DNA from: Vicia villosa | Taxonomy: Eukaryota > Streptophyta > Magnoliopsida > Fabales > Fabaceae | DNA: 64,000 bases | Direction: 5' to 3' | NCBI RefSeq assembly: GCF_029867415.1 | Contig: NC_081183.1 | Span: 61,206,336 to 61,270,335 of the forward strand | The notes under the pieces: generated by a model | The model's input: the letters and a program-made list of their open reading frames with translations, nothing else | What the model was told of the DNA's origin: nothing | Database searches by the model: none | Part shown: positions 57,950 to 64,000 of the stretch, one piece after another | Numbering within the stretch: position 1 is the stretch's first letter | Layout of the letters: each line of letters begins with the position of its first letter | Position numbers and translations under genes: made by a program

Positions 57950-59104
57950 TCAATCACTTTCATCCATTTTCTCTTCATCATCATCATCTTGTTCATCTTC
58001 TTCTTCACTTCCTTCCTCTCCCTCATAATGAGCAAAGATCCGCCTTTGAGTCCGTTGAATTTCCCGCATTTGTCTTCTCATAAGGTTATGCTCATAGTTG
58101 TTCTCCCGCTTGTTGTTATCAATAGATGTTTGAATGGAGCAAAGCTTGGCAAACATCATCTCCATTGTGTATCCACCTTCGGGAGGTTGAGGGATTTGTG
58201 GCACGGCCGGTTCGAAGTCAACTTTGTAGAAAAATCTACCTTCACGATCCGTAACAATTCCTGTATTTTTAAGAGCGGTAGCGGTGGTAATAACACACTC
58301 TTGTTCATCCATATTTTTCTTCGGTTCCCTTTGGAGGAGAACACCAGCATTCCGAACAATATGAGAGATGGCCCTTGCATAAGGTAAGCCTCCTTTAAGG
58401 GAAGCCATAAGCTGCATGTGGCGCATAATTGAAAGAGCCCAATTGACTTCAATGCCACGTCTTAGAGCAAGCAAAACCATCAACTCGAACTCATTGACCC
58501 TGGAATGGTTAGAATTCTTTGGAAATAAAACATAAGCAATGATAAGAGGGAGCATCCTATCACTCACCGATAAGCTTGAACCGAACATGTTAAACTTGGT
58601 AGCAAGCTGTTGGCAAACTGTGTCGCGTTGGGTTGGTCGGCACATATCCACAAAAACATCAATCTTACTATACGGTTGCCAATCCTCCGGAATGTTACCT
58701 TGAAGGAGCACTAAACCCTCATATGGAATTCCTAATAGTTTCCCAAACTCCTCAACATCTAAGCAAATCTCTTTTCTTGAAACTTCGGATACCAAAGTGA
58801 ACTCATCAAAATCATTGGTCACTATCTTAAGGTTATGGTAAAATTCCCTAACCAAATCCGGGTAATAGTCTCCATGATCACTCACAAAATTTGCAACACT
58901 GGCATTAGCTAACCTAGCATTTAAATTAAAGCTATGAGTTGGGAAATCATGAAGTTTACCGTACTTAGCCGGAAGGAGTTTCCGACTACGAATGTTGAAT
59001 GTGAGTCTCCGACTCTTGACAGTTGGTTGGAACTCTTGATGATCTTCACTTGTCTCTCCAATCTTATGCTTTCCCTTTGCACTTCTTGAAACTTTGGGTG
59101 CCAT
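57950..59104 (-). CDS. Envelope-like/plant transposon-associated ORF of element E (384 aa)
   Basis: This intact ORF lies between pol and the 3' LTR, the position of the extra envelope-like gene of some Sireviruses. The N-terminus is basic (MAPKVSRSAKGKHK). The middle has FVSDHGDYYPDLVREFYHNL, VEEFGKLLGIPYEG and a helical region with RMLPLIIAYVLFPKN. This looks like the family annotated as putative plant transposon protein domain. The C-terminus is a helical charged stretch followed by a long Glu/Asp tail (EGEEGSEEEDEQDDDDEE). I see no signal peptide or clear membrane anchor, so a true envelope role is doubtful and the function is unknown. Confidence 0.75.
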   Translation of the reverse strand: MAPKVSRSAKGKHKIGETSEDHQEFQPTVKSRRLTFNIRSRKLLPAKYGKLHDFPTHSFNLNARLANASVANFVSDHGDYYPDLVREFYHNLKIVTNDFDEFTLVSEVSRKEICLDVEEFGKLLGIPYEGLVLLQGNIPEDWQPYSKIDVFVDMCRPTQRDTVCQQLATKFNMFGSSLSVSDRMLPLIIAYVLFPKNSNHSRVNEFELMVLLALRRGIEVNWALSIMRHMQLMASLKGGLPYARAISHIVRNAGVLLQREPKKNMDEQECVITTATALKNTGIVTDREGRFFYKVDFEPAVPQIPQPPEGGYTMEMMFAKLCSIQTSIDNNKRENNYEHNLMRRQMREIQRTQRRIFAHYEGEEGSEEEDEQDDDDEEKMDESD

Positions 59105-59487
59105 TGTTGAAAGGAGTTGAGAGTTAGGGTTTAAGTTGGGATTTTCGGATTTGGTGAGTGGAGGAGGATTTGAGTGAGATATGTGTAAGAATGGAGGATT
59201 ATATAGAGTTTTGAGGTAGTGGGTGTTTTAATTTTGAGAGTTATGGAGCTTTTAATTTGGTTGACAATGGAGGTGGAAGGTTTGAAGAAGATGAAGATGA
59301 ATGTTGAATGAGAGTAAATGTGAGTGAATGAGAGTAAAAGAGAACAAATGTGTGGTGTGAAGTGATATAATATATATTGAAGTAAAATAAATAGATAAAA
59401 GAAAATGAGTAAAAAAATAAAAAAAATAACCACACAAATGCGTAACAGCCAAATGAAAAGAAAAAAAAATCTGGAAAAAAGTACGTG
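59105..59487 (-). other. Spacer upstream of envelope-like ORF
   Basis: This is an A/T-rich spacer in which overlapping short frames are hydrophobic because of poly-T on the minus strand. No gene is supported. Confidence 0.5.
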
Positions 59488-59593
59488 GGAACCGGTTCGT
59501 CCCTACATGGGAACCGGTTCCTGAAGCACATAAAAACAACGCCTCTGGAAATTACTATGGGGAACCGGTTCGTCCCACATGGGAACCGGTTCC
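59488..59593. repeat. GGAACCGGTTCC boxes at the 5' side of the envelope-like ORF
   Basis: Two pairs lie at 59488-59498 with 59510-59521, and about 59561-59571 with 59582-59593. The first member of each pair is GGAACCGGTTCG, and the spacers are TCCCTACATG and TCCCACATG. Sireviruses with an envelope-like gene are reported to carry such boxes here. Confidence 0.85.
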
Positions 59594-59751
59594 TGGACTA
59601 AAAAAGTCCAAAATCTTTAATTTTATGAAATTTAAAGCATACATATCATTCATAAATACCAAGATATAATATATGAACATTTATAAAGCACTTTTTAACA
59701 CACAAAATGTTAGAAACGTGTACCTTTGATTTATGATAATGACGAACGAAT

Positions 59752-62700
59752 TTAAACATCACCTTCATCTAAAATTCCAAGCTCTCGTCGAATTTTGTAA
59801 AATGATTCTTTTGGGAGAGGCTTGGTGAAGATATCCGCAAGTTGATTATGTGTATCTACAAAAGTGACTTCAACATCTCCTTTAAGCACATGATCGCGAA
59901 GAAAATGATGTCGAATGTCTATGTGTTTGGTTCTTGAATGCATGACCGGATTCTTTGTGATATTTATAGCACTTGTATTGTCGCATCGAAGAGGAATGCA
60001 TCCGAGATCAAGTCCGTAGTCACGAAGTTGTTGCTTAAGCCAAAGAATTTGTGCACAACAACTACCTGCTGCTATGTATTCCGCTTCGGCCGTACTAAGA
60101 GCAACACATGCTTGTTTTTTACAAGCCCATGATACTAATGCATTTCCAAGAATGTGACAAGTACCACTTGTGCTTTTACGATCAGTTTTACATCCTGCAT
60201 AATCCGCGTCAGAATATCCAATTAAATTGCAAACACTACCTTTAGGATACCATAAGCCAACGTTGGTCGTTCCTTTGAGATACTTCATGATCCTTTTAAC
60301 CGCCATAAGATGTGATTCCTTTGGATTTGCTTGAAAGCGAGCACAAAGACAAACACTAAACATTATGTCAGGACGACTTGCCGTCAAATACAATAAAGAA
60401 CCAATCATACCTCGATACTTGGTAATATCAATTGGAGTACCGGATTCATCTTGATCAACATATGTACCGGAGCCCATTGGAGTATTCATTGCTTTACAAT
60501 TGTCCATATTAAACTTTCTCAATAGTTCTTTACAATATTTAGATTGATTGATAAAGATTCCATCTTTGAGTTGCTTAATTTGTAGTCCAAGAAAGTAGTT
60601 CATCTTTCCCATCATAGACATCTCGAATTCTCCTTGCATCATCAATGAGAATTCCTCACACATTTCTTTGTTAGTCGATCCAAAAATGATATCATCAACA
60701 TAGACTTGAACCAATAAAGTGTTACTTTTGATTTTCTTAATGAACAAAGTTTTATCAACCTTACCCTTTTCGAAACCTTTTTCACACAAAAAATTGCTAA
60801 GTCTATCATACCATGCTCTAGGTGCTTGCTTTAATCCATAAAGAGCCTTTCTCAACTTAAAGACATGTGAAGGATTCTTGAAGTCTTCAAATCCCGGGGG
60901 TTGTTTGACATAGACTTCTTCATTGATGTAGCCATTCAAGAATGCGCTCTTGACATCCATTTGATAAAGCTGAAAATTTAATGAACATGCATAAGCAAGT
61001 AAAAGACGAATAGCTTCTAACCTTGCAACCGGAGCAAATGTTTCTTCAAAGTCGATTCCTTCTTCTTGATTGTAACCTTGGGCCACCAATCTTGCTTTGT
61101 TTCGAACAATTATACCATTCTCATCAAGTTTGTTCTTAAACACCCATCGAGTACCTATGATGTGTTTATTATTCGGTCTAGGAACAAGTTCCCAAACTTG
61201 ATTTCTCTCGAATTGATTTAATTCTTCTTGCATTGCATTTATCCATTGATCGTTTCCTAAGGCTTCATCAACTTTGGAAGGTTCAATTTGAGAAACAAAA
61301 GCCATGTGTAAGCAAGCATCTTTGAGATTTAATCTTGTTGCAACTCCTTGGCTAACATCACCAATAACTTTATCAATAGGATGATCTCTATGAGTTCTCC
61401 ATTCTTTTGGTAGATCATTGGTGTTTGATTCTTGTTGTACATCCTCTTGTTGAACACTTTCTTGTTGAACTTCCGGTGCCTTCACAATTGTATCATTTGA
61501 AAGTTCTTCCGAGGGTAAATCTAAAGGATCATCATCATCACAAACAACTATTTCCTCTTTGGAGGTGTTAGTCTCATCAAAAGATACATGCATGGATTCT
61601 TCAATAGTTAAAGTTCTTTTATTATAAATTCTATATGCTTTACTAGAAAGAGAATAACCAAGAAATATACCTTCGTCGGATTTCTCATCAAACTTACCAA
61701 GATTGTCTTTGTCATTGTTGAGAACAAAACACTTGCATCCAAAAATGTGAAAGTGAGCAATGTTTGGCTTTCTTCCTTTGAAGAGTTCATATGGAGTCTT
61801 CTTTAAGATAGGTCTAATGATTACTCGATTTCCAACATAACATGCCGTACTAACCGCATCCGCCCAAAAGTATTTAGGAAGATTTGCATCACTAAGCATT
61901 GTTCTTGCAAGTTCAACTAGAAACCTATTTTTCCTTTCAACTACTCCATTTTGTTGTGGAGTTCTTGGTGCTGAAAAATTATGAGAGATACCATGTTCTT
62001 CACAAAATTCTTCAAATGATGCATTTTGAAACTCTCCACCATGATCACTTCTTATGGATACAATCTTTAATGATTTTTCATTTTGGATTTGTTTTGCATA
62101 CTTCTTAAAGGCTTTAAAAGCATCACTTTTCTGCACAAGAAACAAAGTCCAAGAATATCTAGAATAATCATCAACAATAACTAAGGCGTATACATTACCT
62201 CCGAAGCTTCTTGTCCTTGATGGACCAAATAAATCCATATGCAATAATTGAAGTGGTCTTGTTGTAGTCACCACATTCTTTGGTTTGAAAGATGATTTGG
62301 TTTGCTTTCCCTTTTGACATGCATCACATAACTTATCTTTGACAAACTTTATTTTAGGTAAGCCAATAACAAGATCATGTTTGGTTAACTTATTTAAATG
62401 ATCCATATGAATATGGGCTGCTCTTTTATGCCATAGCCATGAATCATTATTATTGTTTACCAAAAGACATTTTACTTTCAAAGATAAATCATTTAAAGAA
62501 ATCATAAAAATGTTATTAATTCTTGTACCTTTGAGTTTTACCTCATTGGTGACTTCATCGATGATCAAGCATTCCTCCTTAGTGAATTTGATCTTGAAGC
62601 CTTTGTCACAAAGTTGGCTAATGCTTAGAAGATTATGCTTTAGTCCTTCAACATAAAGAACATCTTCAATTGATGTGAAAGGTGGTGCACCAACTTTGCC

Positions 62701-62847
62701 TTTGCCAAGGATTCTTCCCTTATTGTTGTCTCCATAAGTGACAAAGCCCTTGGCCTTTAACCTTAGATCTGAAAATTGGTTTAGGTCACCCGTCATATGC
62801 TTTGAACAACCACTATCTAGATACCATAGGTTTGAGGTGGTCTTCAA
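59752..62847 (-). CDS. Pol polyprotein of element E (Sirevirus, 1031 aa)
   Basis: Domain order is typical of Copia. The aspartic protease is [11 protein letters not shown] (residues 9-19). The GAG-pre-integrase zinc motif has [11 protein letters not shown] and CDACQKGK. The integrase core has D in [10 protein letters not shown] in RSDHGGEF and E in [10 protein letters not shown] has [30 protein letters not shown] and the catalytic [10 protein letters not shown]. RNase H has [19 protein letters not shown] and KHIDIRHHF, and the ORF ends [11 protein letters not shown]. It is open throughout. It is in the same frame as gag but separated from it by two stop codons (about 62849-62865). Either these are recent nonsense changes or recoding would be needed. 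The domains themselves look functional. Confidence 0.94.
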   Translation of the reverse strand: MKTTSNLWYLDSGCSKHMTGDLNQFSDLRLKAKGFVTYGDNNKGRILGKGKVGAPPFTSIEDVLYVEGLKHNLLSISQLCDKGFKIKFTKEECLIIDEVTNEVKLKGTRINNIFMISLNDLSLKVKCLLVNNNNDSWLWHKRAAHIHMDHLNKLTKHDLVIGLPKIKFVKDKLCDACQKGKQTKSSFKPKNVVTTTRPLQLLHMDLFGPSRTRSFGGNVYALVIVDDYSRYSWTLFLVQKSDAFKAFKKYAKQIQNEKSLKIVSIRSDHGGEFQNASFEEFCEEHGISHNFSAPRTPQQNGVVERKNRFLVELARTMLSDANLPKYFWADAVSTACYVGNRVIIRPILKKTPYELFKGRKPNIAHFHIFGCKCFVLNNDKDNLGKFDEKSDEGIFLGYSLSSKAYRIYNKRTLTIEESMHVSFDETNTSKEEIVVCDDDDPLDLPSEELSNDTIVKAPEVQQESVQQEDVQQESNTNDLPKEWRTHRDHPIDKVIGDVSQGVATRLNLKDACLHMAFVSQIEPSKVDEALGNDQWINAMQEELNQFERNQVWELVPRPNNKHIIGTRWVFKNKLDENGIIVRNKARLVAQGYNQEEGIDFEETFAPVARLEAIRLLLAYACSLNFQLYQMDVKSAFLNGYINEEVYVKQPPGFEDFKNPSHVFKLRKALYGLKQAPRAWYDRLSNFLCEKGFEKGKVDKTLFIKKIKSNTLLVQVYVDDIIFGSTNKEMCEEFSLMMQGEFEMSMMGKMNYFLGLQIKQLKDGIFINQSKYCKELLRKFNMDNCKAMNTPMGSGTYVDQDESGTPIDITKYRGMIGSLLYLTASRPDIMFSVCLCARFQANPKESHLMAVKRIMKYLKGTTNVGLWYPKGSVCNLIGYSDADYAGCKTDRKSTSGTCHILGNALVSWACKKQACVALSTAEAEYIAAGSCCAQILWLKQQLRDYGLDLGCIPLRCDNTSAINITKNPVMHSRTKHIDIRHHFLRDHVLKGDVEVTFVDTHNQLADIFTKPLPKESFYKIRRELGILDEGDV

Positions 62848-62865
62848 GCATGCCTACAAAACAAA

Positions 62866-64000
62866 TTAAGTTTTGTTAGGTACCCAAATGGCTTTGGGTC
62901 CATCATAGTTAGTTCCTTTCTTCACCCATACATAATGTCCACTAGGAGCACTAAAGTTTCTTACATAACAAGCATTGGGTGTGTGACCAATAATACCACA
63001 ATAAAAACAAGTAGGTTCAAAGTTACTTCTATATCTAGGAGGATAAGATTTCTTCTTAACAAAGTTCTTCTTTTTAGGATAATGTTGCATTACTTTAGGC
63101 TTGATCACTTTCTCTAGAATTGGTTGGTTACTAGCCTTGACAAAGATAGTCTTGTTGGATGTTGGTTTATCAAATTTAGAGAAACCAAGTCCGCTCTTAT
63201 CATTGGAGTATCTTTGTGTGCTAAGAACATTTTCCAATCCAATTTGCCCTTTTTCATATCTTTCTAAAACACGTTTTAATTGGACAATTTGGAAGGAAAG
63301 TGATTCACAGTTCTTGCATGCAACATTATCTTCTTGAACACTAATCATTTTTTCTTTGTCATCTTTATGTTCTACTTCACTTATCTTAACTTTCTCTTCT
63401 AAAGATAGTATGATTTTCTTTTGAGATGAGATAGTTTTATAGAGAATTTTGCATTCTTTTAATAATTCATCTATTGCACCTTGCGCACCATTATCAAAAA
63501 GAGAATCATCATAACTAACCTCGCCTTCTTCATCGTCGGAGTGGTGTGATGCCATTAGTGCTAGGTTTGCACTTTCGTCACTATCGGAGTCCGATGAGGA
63601 ACTTACTTCATTATCTTCCCATGCTATGTAGGCCTTTTTATTTTTGAACTCCTTTTTGCCTTCGAATCCATTCTTCTTCGAAAGCTTTGGACATTCCGGC
63701 TTTATGTGTCCTTGTTTTCCACATTCATAGCATGTAACTTCTTGTGATGAAGTGGATGCTTCTTTATCCTTACGCTTTGAGAATTTCTTTCTTTTGACAT
63801 AGTTAGTATTATCAATATTATTTTTATTACCAAAAAATTTGCCTAACCTTTTTACAAGAAGCAAGAAATTTTCATCTTCATCCGATGCATCTTTCATTTT
63901 GCTTTCTTTTGAATCTACCTTTAATGCAATGCCTTTGGATTTCTTTTCTAAGTTCTCATGCTTTTCCAATCTTCCAAGTTCCGTCTCATATTCTTGAAGT
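62866..64000 (-). CDS. Gag C-terminal part of element E, continues beyond the window
   Basis: The frame is open from the right edge to TAA at 62864-62866; the ATG at 63969 is internal. It has lysine-rich and acidic stretches (SSSSDSDSDESANLALMASHHSDDEEGE), a CCHC zinc knuckle CYECGKQGHIKPEC near residue 80 of the visible part, a predicted coiled coil (KKIILSLEEKVKISEVEHKDD, about 180-210) and a second knuckle CFYCGIIGHTPNAC near 327. Two knuckles far apart are usual for Sirevirus Gag. The capsid part lies outside the window. The end of this ORF (WVPNKT) is followed in the same frame by a second stop and then pol. Confidence 0.9.
   Translation of the reverse strand, partial: LQEYETELGRLEKHENLEKKSKGIALKVDSKESKMKDASDEDENFLLLVKRLGKFFGNKNNIDNTNYVKRKKFSKRKDKEASTSSQEVTCYECGKQGHIKPECPKLSKKNGFEGKKEFKNKKAYIAWEDNEVSSSSDSDSDESANLALMASHHSDDEEGEVSYDDSLFDNGAQGAIDELLKECKILYKTISSQKKIILSLEEKVKISEVEHKDDKEKMISVQEDNVACKNCESLSFQIVQLKRVLERYEKGQIGLENVLSTQRYSNDKSGLGFSKFDKPTSNKTIFVKASNQPILEKVIKPKVMQHYPKKKNFVKKKSYPPRYRSNFEPTCFYCGIIGHTPNACYVRNFSAPSGHYVWVKKGTNYDGPKAIWVPNKT

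Larger units (their letters stand above)
56152..64000 (-). mobile_element. Element E: envelope-bearing Sirevirus (Ty1/Copia), runs off right edge
   Basis: The minus-strand order is gag (from beyond 64000), pol (protease-integrase-RT-RNase H, the Copia order), envelope-like ORF, a cluster of polypurine tracts and the 3' LTR. Repeated GGAACCGGTTCC boxes in the LTR and just upstream of the envelope-like ORF match published descriptions of Sirevirus repeat boxes with a CGG/CCG core. The 5' LTR lies outside the window. Confidence 0.9.

Noticed and set aside
57950..59104. Host gene or true viral envelope between E pol and LTR
   Set aside because: Position, strand and upstream boxes tie it to the Sirevirus. 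I see no signal peptide or membrane segment that would support a real envelope, so it is kept as envelope-like with unknown function.

Overview
This window reads as plant nuclear heterochromatin built entirely of nested and rearranged LTR retrotransposons. I see no host gene, tRNA, rRNA or prokaryotic feature. Very long LTRs (3-4.6 kb), PBS sites of the TGGCGACT type, a gag-RT intron and an Ogre-like ORF1 remnant point to Ty3/Gypsy Tat/Ogre elements. Together with an envelope-bearing Sirevirus they suggest a large legume genome, probably tribe Fabeae (pea/vetch/lentil group). The species is inference.

Layout. (B) A Tekay-type chromovirus on the minus strand forms a tandem LTR-internal-LTR-internal-LTR array from the left edge to 55674: a partial first copy (1-886), a shared LTR (887-33763, broken up), an almost complete second copy (33764-38266) and its 5' LTR (38267-55674, interrupted). 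(A) An Ogre/Tat element (LTR 1322-4450) entered the shared LTR. Its 3' half was then reshuffled: the 3' LTR and flanking B sequence are now inverted at 9233-28645, between the RT and integrase halves. (C) A young gag-only Tat element (11334-26415, minus, GGATG duplication) sits inside A's inverted 3' LTR. (D) A second gag-only Tat element (40364-55226, minus) sits in B's right LTR. A 70-bp minisatellite follows (55675-56151), then (E) a Sirevirus on the minus strand (3' LTR 56152-57445, envelope-like ORF, pol, gag running off the right edge).

Coding state. A has stop codons, no visible protease and a collapsed ORF1. B has two nonsense codons in its polyprotein. C and D encode only an intact Gag. 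E has stops between gag and pol. C and D have nearly identical LTRs, so they moved recently, presumably with enzymes from related autonomous elements.

Main discovery candidate. The 3' non-coding regions of A, C and D, and the orphan minisatellite, consist of arrays of short hairpins. Loop sequence is conserved and, in most arrays, stem sequences vary between units with compensatory changes that keep pairing. C's LTR also holds a compact four-hairpin domain closed by an outer stem. Tandem repeats in Tat 3' UTRs are a known phenomenon; I know of no description of this stem covariation.
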